From: Gammaproteobacteria bacterium
Lineage (GTDB): Bacteria > Pseudomonadota > Gammaproteobacteria > VBWC01
Assembly: GCA_006218035.1 (NCBI GenBank)
Contig: VBWC01000005.1
Location: 49,951-113,950 of the forward strand
DNA: 64,000 nucleotides
Reading direction: 5' to 3'
The notes under the pieces are model-generated. The model did no database searches and was not told where the DNA came from. It was given only the letters and a program-made list of their open reading frames with translations. Each line of letters starts with the position of its first letter. Within the stretch, counting starts at the first letter, position 1. The translations under genes were made by a program, and so were the position numbers. Shown in pieces: positions 38,540 through 49,083 of the stretch.

Positions 38540-38878
38540 TTACCCTTCTTGTCCCGCACCGGAGGTAACTTCGTCTATCCAGGACAGATATCCGGCCAGC
38601 CCATTTTTTATTGGGACAGCAAGGACTTCCGGAAGTTCGTACGGGTGGCTTTCCGTGATTGCCTGCTCCAGCCGGGTGTAGAGCGCCGCCCGGGTCTTGA
38701 TCAGCAGCAACCTTTCGGTACCTGTTTCCCGTTTACCTTTCCAGCGGTACACCGACTGGATCCCCGGAACGATGTTTACACAGGCCGCGAGCCCTGCATC
38801 GACCAGCTTTGCGGCCAGCGCTTCGGCGAAGCCGGCGTCCGGGCACGTCGTCAGGACCAGCAGATAGGAATGCTCCAT
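38540..38878 (-). CDS. cutA: Divalent-cation tolerance protein CutA
   Basis: Small trimeric cytoplasmic protein, 112 residues from ATG 38878 (MEHSYLLVLTTCPD). Signatures: ACVNIVPGIQSVYRWKGK and ERLLLIKTRAALYTRLEQAI, then HPYELPEVLAVPI. The role in copper tolerance was inferred genetically in E. coli, partly through the neighbouring dsbD; the biochemical function stays unclear. Upstream codons in this frame are not conserved, so the inner ATG is used. It is divergent from fxsA, 81 bases away. Confidence 0.95.
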   Translation of the reverse strand: MEHSYLLVLTTCPDAGFAEALAAKLVDAGLAACVNIVPGIQSVYRWKGKRETGTERLLLIKTRAALYTRLEQAITESHPYELPEVLAVPIKNGLAGYLSWIDEVTSGAGQEG

Positions 38879-38959
38879 CGCGCGAACGATACCGAAAGCC
38901 CGTCGCCAGCGCAAAAACAACTTGAGTCTGGCTCGACATTCCCGGTAACGTGCGCGGTT

Positions 38960-39406
38960 ATGGGGTTGTTTCGTTTCTTGTTGTTGCTGTTGCTGCTCGT
39001 GCCCGTGCTTGAGATCTATCTGCTGATCAAGGTGGGTGGAGTCATCGGCGCGTTACCAACGGTATTTCTGGTGGTTTTTACCGCGGTGCTGGGGGCGCTG
39101 TTAGTGCGCGCGCAGGGATTTGCGACCCTCGGCCGTGTGCGCGAGGCGCTGGCGCGTGGTGAGGTTCCCGCGCTGCAGATGCTGGAGGGCATGGTATTGC
39201 TGGTCAGTGGCGTACTGTTGCTGACCCCGGGGTTTTTTACCGATACGCTCGGGTTTCTCTGCCTGGTGCCCGCAATCCGACAGCGCCTGATCATGGGCTT
39301 TCTGAAACGTGCCGGCGTGGTCACGGGGCAGAAGCCGGCGCCCGCCAAAGACGAGGGTCCGCGGACATTAGAGGGCGAGTACTGGCGGAACGACGAGCGG
39401 CGTTGA
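38960..39406 (+). CDS. fxsA: FxsA family inner-membrane protein
   Basis: 148 residues. Hydrophobic segments: LFRFLLLLLLLVPVLEIYLL, ALPTVFLVVFTAVLGALLV, and a pair near MVLLVSGVLLLTPGFFTDTL, the FxsA signature including GFFTDTLGFLCLVP. The tail is polar (KPAPAKDEGPRTLEGEYW). In E. coli FxsA loss or overproduction alters phage T7 exclusion by F plasmids; its normal role is unknown. It is placed before groESL as in E. coli. The start is inferred from the family N-terminus. Confidence 0.93.
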   Translation: MGLFRFLLLLLLLVPVLEIYLLIKVGGVIGALPTVFLVVFTAVLGALLVRAQGFATLGRVREALARGEVPALQMLEGMVLLVSGVLLLTPGFFTDTLGFLCLVPAIRQRLIMGFLKRAGVVTGQKPAPAKDEGPRTLEGEYWRNDERR

Positions 39407-39488
39407 CTGGCCCTTGCTGGCGCGGCGCCGATTACATCGGTGACACGGGACTGCCGGGGAACCCCCCGAAAAATTTTCTCCTTATCCC

Positions 39489-39516
39489 TTGACTCCGGAA
39501 TTTTCGCCACTATTAT
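39489..39516 (+). promoter_or_regulatory. Sigma-70 promoter of groESL
   Basis: TTGACT (39489-39494) and TATTAT (39511-39516) separated by 16 bases. Transcription would start within the CIRCE element just downstream. No convincing sigma-32 consensus was seen. Confidence 0.75.
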
Positions 39517-39518
39517 GT

Positions 39519-39545
39519 TTAGCACTCTTGATAGGCGAGTGCTAA
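39519..39545. promoter_or_regulatory. CIRCE operator (HrcA binding site)
   Basis: TTAGCACTC (39519-39527), nine-base spacer, GAGTGCTAA (39537-39545): a perfect match to the CIRCE inverted repeat. It covers the expected transcription start and 5' leader of groESL, so HrcA, encoded outside this window, should repress the operon until heat or folding stress. Confidence 0.96.
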
Positions 39546-39627
39546 CATTAGCGCTCGCTATCACCCGTGGTAGTAGATAAATAACTGTTACATATAATTT
39601 TTTGTATTTGGACACAGGAGAGAAAAA

Positions 39628-39918
39628 ATGAATATTCGTCCATTGCATGACCGAGTAATCGTTCGCCGTATGGAGGAGGAGAAGAAGAGCCCCGGCGGTA
39701 TTGTGATTCCTGACAGCGCTGCCGAGAAGCCGGTCGAGGGCGAGGTGGTGGCCGTCGGCAAAGGCAAGTTATCCGAGGCGGGCGACCTGCGGCCGCTGGA
39801 TGTGAAAGTGGGCGACCGGATTCTGTTTGGAAAATACAGCGGCACGGAAGTGAAGGTCAACGGTGAAGAGTTGCTGGTGATGCGCGAAGACGACATTACC
39901 GGTGTCATCGAACACTGA
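39628..39918 (+). CDS. groS: Co-chaperonin GroES
   Basis: 96-residue lid of the GroEL chamber. [18 protein letters not shown], the mobile loop around [36 protein letters not shown] and the terminal [10 protein letters not shown] are standard. CAGGAGAG lies nine bases before the ATG. It is co-transcribed with groL 38 bases downstream under CIRCE control. Confidence 0.99.
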   Translation: MNIRPLHDRVIVRRMEEEKKSPGGIVIPDSAAEKPVEGEVVAVGKGKLSEAGDLRPLDVKVGDRILFGKYSGTEVKVNGEELLVMREDDITGVIEH

Positions 39919-39944
39919 TTCCGCGAAATATCGAGACGAATTAA

Positions 39945-41588
<1,644 letters not shown>

Positions 41589-41610
41589 ATTCTGTCCGCA
41601 GGAATGAAAA

Positions 41611-41641
41611 AGCCCCGTCATCGCTGACGGGGCTTTTTTTT
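41611..41641. terminator. Bidirectional rho-independent terminator between groL and pilU
   Basis: AGCCCCGTC (41611-41619) pairs with GACGGGGCT (41626-41634) around a six-base loop. An A-run precedes and a T-run of eight follows, so it can end groESL transcripts rightward and pilU transcripts leftward. Confidence 0.95.
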
Positions 41642-41655
41642 GCGGCTTCCCCGGC

Positions 41656-42858
41656 CTATTTGACGGTTTTCTTCAGGCGATCCTGATAGCTAAGATTGTC
41701 GTTATTTTCGTTTTCCAGTTTCAACTCGGCTTTCGCTTCCGGCTCTTCGTTGTCATCGACCAGTTTCAGCGGGTTGTCGCCCGGAGCGGATTCGCCGTCC
41801 GCTTCCTCAAGGGTGATTTTGAGACGCAGGTTGTTCTGCGAATCGGCGTTACGCAGGGCTTCCTCGAGTGAAATACGTTCCTCCCGGTACAGCTTGTGCA
41901 ACGCGCTGTCGAAGGTTTGCATGCCGACGTTCTCGGATTTTTCCATGAGCTCCTTGATCGCGTGAATTTCACCCTTGTGGATCAGATCGGCAAGACGCGG
42001 CGTGTTGATCAGCACTTCAATCGCTGCCGCACGCTTGCCGTCCATCGTAGGAATCAGCCGCTGCGAAATAAAGGCGCGCACGTTCAACGACAGGTCCAGC
42101 AACAATTGATTGCGACGTTCCTCGGGAAAGAAGTTGATAATCCGGTCGAAGGCCTGGTTCGCGTTGTTCGCGTGCAGCGTCGAAATCGCCAGATGCCCGG
42201 TCTCGGCAAAGGCGAGCGCGTGTTCCATCGTATGCTGATCGCGGATCTCACCGATCAGGATCACGTCCGGTGCCTGGCGCAGTGTGTTTTTGAGCGCTGC
42301 CTCATAAGAAGGTGTATCGATGCCGACCTCGCGCTGGTTGATGATCGATTTTTTGTGTTTGTGCACAAATTCGATCGGGTCCTCGATGGTGATGATATGT
42401 CCGGCGCTGTGGGTATTGCGGTAGTCGATCAACGACGCGAGCGACGTCGATTTACCTGAGCCGGTGCCGCCGACAAACAGGATCAGACCACGTTTTTCCA
42501 TGATCAGTTTCTTGAGCACCGGCGGCAGGCCGAGCTTCTCGGTGTCCGGGATGTCCATCTTGATGGCGCGCACGACCATGCCGACCTGGTTGCGCTGCTG
42601 GAAAATGTTGACGCGGAACCGGCCGACGCCGGGTTCGGACAATGCCAGGTTCATTTCCGGCGTTTTTTCAAAATCCGCGATCTGGCCCTTATCCATGATT
42701 GAGTAGGCGATTTCCTTAACGCGGCCGGGGGGCAAACTGTCCTTGTCGATCGGCATCAGCCGGCCGTCGATCTTCGCGCTCGGTGGTGCGCCGGTCGTCA
42801 GATACAGATCGGAGCCGTCCTTCAGCACGAGAATTTTCAGATAATCTTTGAAATCCAT
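41656..42858 (-). CDS. pilU: Type IV pilus retraction ATPase PilU
   Basis: 400-residue PilT-family ATPase that aids PilT in pilus retraction for twitching or DNA uptake. The N-terminal PAS-like domain (LYLTTGAPPSAKIDGRLMPI) precedes the RecA-like core: Walker A GGTGSGKSTS (about residue 134), Asp box IITIEDPIEFVH, Walker B DVILIGEIRD and His box TGHLAISTLHANN. PilU-like features are the KKSIINQREVG stretch and an extended acidic C-terminus (about residues 350-400). No pilT is adjacent, so the rest of the pilus genes are elsewhere. Confidence 0.94.
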   Translation of the reverse strand: MDFKDYLKILVLKDGSDLYLTTGAPPSAKIDGRLMPIDKDSLPPGRVKEIAYSIMDKGQIADFEKTPEMNLALSEPGVGRFRVNIFQQRNQVGMVVRAIKMDIPDTEKLGLPPVLKKLIMEKRGLILFVGGTGSGKSTSLASLIDYRNTHSAGHIITIEDPIEFVHKHKKSIINQREVGIDTPSYEAALKNTLRQAPDVILIGEIRDQHTMEHALAFAETGHLAISTLHANNANQAFDRIINFFPEERRNQLLLDLSLNVRAFISQRLIPTMDGKRAAAIEVLINTPRLADLIHKGEIHAIKELMEKSENVGMQTFDSALHKLYREERISLEEALRNADSQNNLRLKITLEEADGESAPGDNPLKLVDDNEEPEAKAELKLENENNDNLSYQDRLKKTVK

Positions 42859-43089
42859 GGGATTTTCCGCAGCCTCACCGTGTATCGCGATCGCATGTTT
42901 GTATCGGCAACGATTTCGCTACGCTTGAGGGATATGCGCGACACACGTTTATGCGCCTGTCGTTTACGGCGCGCGTCATCGCGCAAAAAGTTAGCGCCTT
43001 GCCCGCGAAATGCATACAATAGGCGGCCCTATGCCGCAAACTCATTGATTAACGAATGATTTTTTATACCTTGAAGGAGGAGTCTCTCC

Positions 43090-44010
43090 ATGACTATGGA
43101 TGACCGCGACGGTGTCATCTGGCTCGACGGGAAACTGGTGCCATGGCGGGATGCCAAAATCCACGTATTGACCCACACGTTGCATTACGGCCTGGGCGTT
43201 TTCGAAGGCGTGCGCGCCTACAAGACCGACAAGGGCACGGCGATTTTCCGCCTGCAGGACCATACGGACCGGTTGTTTCGTTCCGCGCATATCCTCGGCA
43301 TAAAGATGCCGTTCGACAAAAAGACCCTCAACGATGCCACCTGCACCGTGGTTCGTGATAACAAACTGGAGTCCGGCTATATCCGCCCGATGTGTTTTTA
43401 CGGGTCGGAAGGCATGGGCCTGCGCGCCGACACACTCAAGGCGCACATGATGATTGCCGCGTGGCCGTGGGGCTCGTACATGGGCGCGGAGAACATGGAG
43501 CGCGGCATCCGCGTGAAAACGTCGTCGTTCACGCGCCATCACGTCAATATCACGCTGTGCAAGGCGAAGGCCAACGGTAACTACATCAACTCGATGCTGG
43601 CGCTGCAAGAGGCGCTGGCCTGCGGTTGCGAGGAAGCGCTGCTGCTGGATGCCGAAGGATTCGTCGCCGAGGGCAGCGGCGAGAATATCTTTATCATCCG
43701 CAACGGCGTGCTGTACACGCCCGATTTGACCTCGGCGCTTGAAGGTATCACGCGCGACACGATTGTCCAGTTCGCCGCCGAACTGGGTATCCCGGTCAAG
43801 GAAAAACGCATTACGCGTGACGAGGTCTATGTCGCTGACGAGGCCTTCTTTACCGGAACCGCGGCCGAAGTCACGCCGATACGCGAGCTGGACCGCCGTG
43901 CCATTGGCAACGGCGGCCGCGGACCGGTCACCGAGCGGCTGCAGACCATGTATTTCGATCAGGTGCATGGTCGCCGCGACAAGAATCGCGAGTGGCTGAC
44001 GATAGTCTAG
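43090..44010 (+). CDS. ilvE: Branched-chain amino acid aminotransferase
   Basis: PLP enzyme making Val, Ile and Leu from their keto acids; 306 residues, class IV fold. GKLVPWRDAKIHVLTHTLHYG and GVFEGVRAY open the protein; CKAKANGNYINSMLALQEA contains the PLP Lys region; DAEGFVAEGSGENIFI and GITRDTIVQFAAELG follow; FFTGTAAEVTPIRELD closes the site. AAGGAGG (43074-43080) is nine bases before ATG 43090, which favours it over ATG 43096. The 230-base upstream region shared with pilU gives no confident promoter. Confidence 0.96.
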   Translation: MTMDDRDGVIWLDGKLVPWRDAKIHVLTHTLHYGLGVFEGVRAYKTDKGTAIFRLQDHTDRLFRSAHILGIKMPFDKKTLNDATCTVVRDNKLESGYIRPMCFYGSEGMGLRADTLKAHMMIAAWPWGSYMGAENMERGIRVKTSSFTRHHVNITLCKAKANGNYINSMLALQEALACGCEEALLLDAEGFVAEGSGENIFIIRNGVLYTPDLTSALEGITRDTIVQFAAELGIPVKEKRITRDEVYVADEAFFTGTAAEVTPIRELDRRAIGNGGRGPVTERLQTMYFDQVHGRRDKNREWLTIV

Positions 44011-44102
44011 ACCATGGATACGCGCCTATCATTTGCAACCAGGCAACGGGTGCATCGTGGTGCGGCGCGGGTCGCAGTGAGTTAACCATCCAGGAGGCGA
44101 AT

Positions 44103-44324
44103 GTGGCGAAAAATTCTGCGTCATCGACCGGCGGCCGATCGAAACCCCTGATCGAGCCTAACGCACAGAACCGTTACGAGGTGACGCGTGCCGATCTGCC
44201 GCTGCATTGTCCGATGGACGGCATGAGCCTGTGGGACTCCCATCCGCGCGTTTATCTGCCGATCGAAAAAACCGGTGCTGCCAAGTGTCCCTATTGCGGC
44301 GCCGATTTCGTTCTGAAGGATTGA
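44103..44324 (+). CDS. Zinc-finger (zf-CHCC) domain protein
   Basis: 73 residues. NRYEVTRADLPLHCP, a His in WDSHPRVYLP, and CPYCGADF supply the C-H-C-C zinc ligands of the zf-CHCC family, related to the mitochondrial complex I subunit NDUFS6. Bacterial members are small, of unclear role, and often sit beside ilvE and LPS genes. A GTG start at 44103 is chosen because AGGAGG (44092-44097) lies five bases upstream; no ATG fits the frame. Confidence 0.88.
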   Translation: MAKNSASSTGGRSKPLIEPNAQNRYEVTRADLPLHCPMDGMSLWDSHPRVYLPIEKTGAAKCPYCGADFVLKD

Positions 44325-44422
44325 TCGCGGCGTCCCACAGGACGTCGCCCGCATGAACGCACCGGACCACGCCAACGTTCAACCGCGGTGTCCGCAGGGC
44401 TGCGGACGGTGTGGGGCCATTA

Positions 44423-45679
44423 ATGTCGCTGTTATCTGAACCGCGTTTGCCGGATTGGCGTTACCGCGGTCTGATGCTGTTGCTGGCGCCGGTATTGGCG
44501 GGATACACGCTCTGGCAGGGTTGCAAGGAGCGTAACAGCAGGCTTGTGCGGCAACGGCTGGGCCTGTCCGTACCGCAACGTACCGACCGGCCGCTGTGGC
44601 TGCACATGGCGTCGGTCGGTGAAGTGAACGCCGCCCGCCCGCTGATCGCCGCGCTGCGCCGCGATTTCCCGGGCGTACCCATGGTTGTTTCAACGTTCAC
44701 ACCGACCGGTGCCGCCGCGGCGCGACGGGCATTGCCGGCAGATATCGAACACGTTTTCCTGCCGCTGGATCTCGGCGTTACGACTGCGCGTTTTCTTGCC
44801 CGCGTCGCGCCGCGTTGCGCGCTGGTGCTGGAGACCGAGATCTGGCCGCGGCTGTTCTATCAATGCCGCCGCCGCGATATTCCGCTGGTGATCGTCAACG
44901 GCCGGCTGTCATCGAAAACGCTCGACCGGCCGGCGTGGATGCGCGCTATCGTCGGCCGCGCACTCGCCAATGTCACCGCGATACTCGCGCGCTCGGCCGA
45001 CGATGCCGCGCGTTTCATCACACTGGGCGCGGCGGCCGAGCGCGTCAGTGAGCTCGGTAATCTCAAGTTTGCCGAAGACGGTCGCGTCGGTGATGCCGGG
45101 CCGGTCGCGCTGGAACGGCGCTACGTACTCGCGGCGTCGACTCACGCCGATGAGGAGCTGCAACTCGCGCGGGCGTGGCGCGATGCCGGTGCCGGGTATC
45201 TGCTGGTCATCGTGCCCCGGCATCCCGGCCGCGCGCCGGCGATCACCGCCCGGCTGCGTGCGCTCGGTATCGACGTCGCGGTTCGCAGCAAACAGGATAC
45301 GGTGACACAAACCACGGACGTCTATCTGGCGGACACCTTCGGCGAGCTGGCCGGATTCATCGCCGGGGCGGAGCTGGTGTTTGTCGGCGGATCGCTGATC
45401 CCGCGCGGCGGCCAGAACCTGATCGAGGTCGCCCGCCATGGCAAGGTTGCGCTGTTCGGGCCGCACATGGAGAATTTTTACGATGAAAGCCGCTTGCTGC
45501 TCGAGCACAACGCCGCCGTCCAGGTCGAGACCGCGTCACAACTGCTCGACAAGGTGACCGAGTTGCTCGCCGATCCCGAAGAACGCTTGGCGATCGGCCG
45601 GCGTGCGGCGGAGACTATCGCGGCGCGGGCCGATATTGCCCAACGCTACAGCGCTGCGTTGGCGCAGTACCTCGTTTAA
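44423..45679 (+). CDS. waaA: 3-deoxy-D-manno-octulosonic acid transferase
   Basis: Adds Kdo to lipid IVA, starting the LPS inner core. 418 residues, GT-B fold (GT30), inner-membrane associated through an N-terminal hydrophobic segment (YRGLMLLLAPVLAGYTLWQG). LWLHMASVGEVNAARPLIAAL includes the catalytic Glu; FLPLDLGVTTARFL, LETEIWPRLFYQC, NGRLSSKT, ASTHADEELQLARA and VGGSLIPRGGQNLIEVARHG are diagnostic. The alternative GTG start at 44411 adds four residues. It converges with kdkA, overlapping by four bases, and the pair defines Kdo attachment and phosphorylation. Confidence 0.97.
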   Translation: MSLLSEPRLPDWRYRGLMLLLAPVLAGYTLWQGCKERNSRLVRQRLGLSVPQRTDRPLWLHMASVGEVNAARPLIAALRRDFPGVPMVVSTFTPTGAAAARRALPADIEHVFLPLDLGVTTARFLARVAPRCALVLETEIWPRLFYQCRRRDIPLVIVNGRLSSKTLDRPAWMRAIVGRALANVTAILARSADDAARFITLGAAAERVSELGNLKFAEDGRVGDAGPVALERRYVLAASTHADEELQLARAWRDAGAGYLLVIVPRHPGRAPAITARLRALGIDVAVRSKQDTVTQTTDVYLADTFGELAGFIAGAELVFVGGSLIPRGGQNLIEVARHGKVALFGPHMENFYDESRLLLEHNAAVQVETASQLLDKVTELLADPEERLAIGRRAAETIAARADIAQRYSAALAQYLV

Positions 45680-46407
45680 CCGCCGCGGTAACCGTCGAGC
45701 AGAACCGTGAAGTTATCTGCGGTGTAGTGCAGCTGCGCCGGTTCGCGGGCACATTTTTCCAGCGAACGTTTCAATCGCGTCAGATTCTCCTGTTGCCAGG
45801 CCTTGGCCGGCGTACGCTGTTCGCCGCGATCGAAGTCGAGCAGAAACACCTGCCCGTGTTTATCGAGCAGGATATTCCTCGCATTCAGGTCGGCATGAAA
45901 TACACCGGCATCGTGAAAGCGGCGAATACAGGCGCCGATAGCGCGCCACTGCGCTGACGCAAGGGTCGCGTCGCGCAGCGTGTCGATCAAGGTACGGGCG
46001 TCCGGAATGCGCCGCGTGACGAGGTCGGCGCGATAACACAGCAGACCCTGCTCGACCCGCGCGGCGACCGGTTGCGGCACCGGCAGGCCGGCGCGCCACA
46101 GGTTGGCCAGCAACTGCCACTCGCGCCAGGCACGTGTGCTGTCGAGACCGGTCCAGACGTAGCGGTCGCGGCTCAGTCGCTGTATCCATCCGCCGCGTAG
46201 ATAATGGCGCAGCACGTATTCCGCATCACCGGTACGAAACGCCACTGTGGTCCCGCGGCCGGTGGCCGTATCCAGCAGCGCGTTGTTCGAGCGCCAGTGC
46301 GCCGGGTCGAAGAAATCATCGTCGGGCGCTGCGATCGTGTTGGCATCGTAGATGAGGTAGCGCCCGCCGGAACGGACTACCCATGGATCGATGGCGGCAT
46401 GGTTCAT
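45676..46407 (-). CDS. kdkA: 3-deoxy-D-manno-octulosonic acid kinase
   Basis: Phosphorylates Kdo at O-4 in LPS that carries a single Kdo. 243 residues, kinase-like fold: FRTGDAEYVLRHYLRGGWI in the N-lobe, FHADLNARNILLD catalytic loop (Asp and Asn), and LLDFDRGEQR metal-binding loop. KdkA is typical of Haemophilus, Vibrio and similar core types, so this organism probably makes a mono-Kdo phosphate core (inference). It starts three bases after the GT9 gene on the same strand. Confidence 0.94.
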   Translation of the reverse strand: MNHAAIDPWVVRSGGRYLIYDANTIAAPDDDFFDPAHWRSNNALLDTATGRGTTVAFRTGDAEYVLRHYLRGGWIQRLSRDRYVWTGLDSTRAWREWQLLANLWRAGLPVPQPVAARVEQGLLCYRADLVTRRIPDARTLIDTLRDATLASAQWRAIGACIRRFHDAGVFHADLNARNILLDKHGQVFLLDFDRGEQRTPAKAWQQENLTRLKRSLEKCAREPAQLHYTADNFTVLLDGYRGG

Positions 46408-46410
46408 CGC

Positions 46411-47406
46411 TTACTCCGGTGACATCAACGCCACGCAGGCAGCGTAGACCTGCTGTGGCGATATGCCGGCGATGCCATGCGATCCCGGCGCCGGCTGCAG
46501 GACGCGAAACTGCGTGTCCGGTACATACGGACCGCAGTCCTCAGGGCGTGTGCCGCCGAACAACGCAGCGAATCTTGTACCGACGGCCGCGGCGATGTGC
46601 ATCGGGCCGGTATCCGGTGTCACCAGCAGGTCCATGCGCTCCAGCGTCGCGACATAACGTTGAAAATCCGGCGGCGGCACCATCAGCGTGACACGCCCTT
46701 CACTGAGCCGCACGATCTCTTCGCCGACGGCCTGCTCCTCCGGGATCAGGTCCATGACGATACGCAGCTTCAAGTCGTGCCGGGTACCGTAATCCATCAA
46801 CAGCCGCGCCAGCTCGGCGAAGTTCCCCGGCGGCCAGAGTTTCGCGCCGGCGAGATTACGCCGCCATGACGCCTTCTTCACGCCGCTGTAGGTGGGATGA
46901 AAACCGACGACGAAGGTAGCGGTGTCGATGCCTTCCCCGGCGAGCACCGCGAGAGCCTTGGCCCGCCCCGGTTCCGTCACCGGCAGGTTCAGCCAGTAAT
47001 CATCATAGCCGCGCCCGGTTGCGCGGCTGACGACGTCGAGACAGCGTCGCGCGTAATGGGCGCCGGGCCGACTCATGTCGATCGCGTCGGCCTGCAGAGG
47101 CAGGCCCGCGTATAGCCGGGTGAAGGTTGGATTCAGTTCGAAGCAGAACACCCTGGCGTAACCGGCCCGGGCGATATCGCCGCGCAAACGCCGCCGATGG
47201 AACCACGCCAGCCACGCGCTGCGCCGGTGGACGAAAAAACGCGTCAGCCGCGGCGAGTAGTGTTTCAGCACCCGCTGGCCGTCGGGGCTGGTGAGCATAT
47301 GGAATTCCGCGTCGGGATAGCTGTCCAGTAACGCCCGCAGCGCCGGAGTGATCATCATCATGTCCCCGGCGCGGCCAACCCGTATGACCAGAATTTTCAA
47401 TGCCAT
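46411..47406 (-). CDS. GT9 (heptosyltransferase-family) glycosyltransferase
   Basis: 331 residues from ATG 47406 (MALKILVIRVGRAGDMMMIT). GT9 signs: the N-terminal phosphate-binding start, VVGFHPTYSG in the middle, and LVTPDTGPMHIAAAVGTRFAALFGGTRPEDCGPY at the donor ADP-heptose site. The substrate could be heptose or another sugar, since the family is broad. It is followed directly by kdkA, so it acts on the Kdo/heptose core region. One of five GT9 genes in the region. Confidence 0.9.
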   Translation of the reverse strand: MALKILVIRVGRAGDMMMITPALRALLDSYPDAEFHMLTSPDGQRVLKHYSPRLTRFFVHRRSAWLAWFHRRRLRGDIARAGYARVFCFELNPTFTRLYAGLPLQADAIDMSRPGAHYARRCLDVVSRATGRGYDDYWLNLPVTEPGRAKALAVLAGEGIDTATFVVGFHPTYSGVKKASWRRNLAGAKLWPPGNFAELARLLMDYGTRHDLKLRIVMDLIPEEQAVGEEIVRLSEGRVTLMVPPPDFQRYVATLERMDLLVTPDTGPMHIAAAVGTRFAALFGGTRPEDCGPYVPDTQFRVLQPAPGSHGIAGISPQQVYAACVALMSPE

Positions 47407-47525
47407 GCCCCGCTGCGTCCGGTGACTGTTCGACGTCTGCAATGCCTTTTCGGCGGTGTTTGGTTAAGATAAGGCGCTATTATGCGGGGTGCGTCCGCGA
47501 TTTTATACCTGGGTCCGCCAGATCG

Positions 47526-47930
47526 ATGATGAATTTATCAGCCGAGATATCCGTCGGGGAGTTCCTCGACAAGGTCACCATTCTGGAGATCAAGGCCGGG
47601 CGCATACACGATCCGGCCAAGCTGCGTAACGTCCGCAACGAACTCGATACGCTACGGGCCACCTGGCAGGCATCGCCGTTCTCGCACCGCGACATCGCCG
47701 CCGAGATTGCGCGGCTGAAGGGCATCAACGAGCGGCTTTGGGTCATCGAAGACGATATCCGCCTGAAGGAATCGCAAGGGGCGTTTGATGACGAGTTCAT
47801 CCAGCTGGCACGCTCGGTCTACATCATCAACGACGAACGCGCGGCGGTGAAACGCGAGATCAATCTGAAGCTGGGTTCGGCGCTGGTGGAAGAGAAGTCC
47901 TACGCCGATTACCGGCGCAAGGAAGGCTGA
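47526..47930 (+). CDS. DUF6165 family protein
   Basis: 134-residue soluble, mostly helical protein of unknown function. LSAEISVGEFLDKVTILEIK, ELDTLRATW, LKGINERLWVIEDDIR and NDERAAVKREINLKLGSALVEEK are the conserved segments as I recall them. It lacks a signal peptide or membrane helix and is charged throughout, suggesting a coiled-coil or scaffold role. The paired ATGs at 47526 and 47529 are both possible. It sits just before a heptosyltransferase, and the family commonly occurs in LPS loci, so an accessory role there is inferred. Confidence 0.8.
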   Translation: MMNLSAEISVGEFLDKVTILEIKAGRIHDPAKLRNVRNELDTLRATWQASPFSHRDIAAEIARLKGINERLWVIEDDIRLKESQGAFDDEFIQLARSVYIINDERAAVKREINLKLGSALVEEKSYADYRRKEG

Positions 47931-47978
47931 CCGGCTTGCCGTCTGAATCTGTCCGCGACAGGGAATACATGACTGGAT

Positions 47979-49037
47979 ATGGCGCTGCCGTTCGTCAAAC
48001 CGCCTGAATGCCTGTGCATCCTGCGCCTGTCGGCCCTTGGCGATATCTGCCATGCGCTGCCTGTGGTCCGTACGCTGCAGCAGCATTGGCCGCAAACAAA
48101 ACTTACCTGGGTGATCGGTGCGTTCGAACATGCCCTGGTCGGCGATATCCCGGACATCGAGTTCATCGTGTTCGACAAGCGCAAAGGCGTCGGCGCGTAT
48201 CTCGATCTGCGGCGCCGCATGCGCGGCCGCCGTTTCGACGCGTTGTTGCATATGCAGATGTCCGTGCGCGCCAGCCTTGCCAGCCTGCTGATACCGGCGG
48301 CGGTTCGCCTGGGATTCGACCGGACCAGGGCCAAGGATCTCCAGTGGCTGTTCACCAACCACCGGACCGCCGCCAACGGGCGCCAACATGTGATGGACAG
48401 TATGTTTGGTTTTTCCGAGGCGCTGGGTATTCCGGAACATGTGCTCACGTGGGATATTCCGATACCCGACGCGGCGCAGAACTTCGCCCTTGAGACGCTG
48501 CCGGCCAGCCAGCCGACACTGGTGATCAGCCCGTGCTCAAGTATGAGTTATCGCAACTGGACCGCCGCCGGTTACGCCGCCGTGGCCGATTACGCGACCG
48601 GCCACTACAACATGCGCGTGGTGTTGTGCGGCGGGTCAACCGCCGTGGAGCGCGACTACGGCGAGAACATCTGCGCGCTCTCGACGAGTACACTGCTGAA
48701 CCTGATCGGCAAAACCACCGTGAAGCAGCTGCTCGCCGTGCTCCGGGCCGCCGCTGTCGTGATCGCGCCTGACTCGGGGCCCGCGCATCTCGCGACGGCG
48801 GTTGGTACACCGGTGATCGGCTTGTATGCCTGTACCAATCCCGACCGCGCACGGCCTTATCGAAGCGCGGATCTGGTGGTAAACAGGTATCCGGAAGCGG
48901 TACTGGCCAAGTACGGCAAACCGGTCGATACGTTGCCATGGGGCATCCGCGTGCGTGACCCCGGTACGATGGAACGCATCACGCCCGGCGATGTCCTAGA
49001 AAGACTCGACCAGGCGCTGGCGCGACCGACGCGTTAA
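47979..49037 (+). CDS. GT9 glycosyltransferase, heptosyltransferase I-like
   Basis: 352 residues. ECLCILRLSALGDICHALPV is the WaaC/WaaF-type N-terminus with the catalytic-loop Asp; FDALLHMQMSVRASL, GFDRTRAKD, VISPCSSMSYRNW and IAPDSGPAHLATAVGTPVIGLYACTNP define the donor site. It most resembles a heptosyltransferase that adds the first heptose to Kdo, but waaC cannot be assigned with certainty among five paralogues. It follows the DUF6165 gene by 48 bases. Confidence 0.9.
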   Translation: MALPFVKPPECLCILRLSALGDICHALPVVRTLQQHWPQTKLTWVIGAFEHALVGDIPDIEFIVFDKRKGVGAYLDLRRRMRGRRFDALLHMQMSVRASLASLLIPAAVRLGFDRTRAKDLQWLFTNHRTAANGRQHVMDSMFGFSEALGIPEHVLTWDIPIPDAAQNFALETLPASQPTLVISPCSSMSYRNWTAAGYAAVADYATGHYNMRVVLCGGSTAVERDYGENICALSTSTLLNLIGKTTVKQLLAVLRAAAVVIAPDSGPAHLATAVGTPVIGLYACTNPDRARPYRSADLVVNRYPEAVLAKYGKPVDTLPWGIRVRDPGTMERITPGDVLERLDQALARPTR

Positions 49038-49083
49038 TCCCCGTTTAACCCATATATTCCGGTGTTTTCTTGAATACAGCGCC

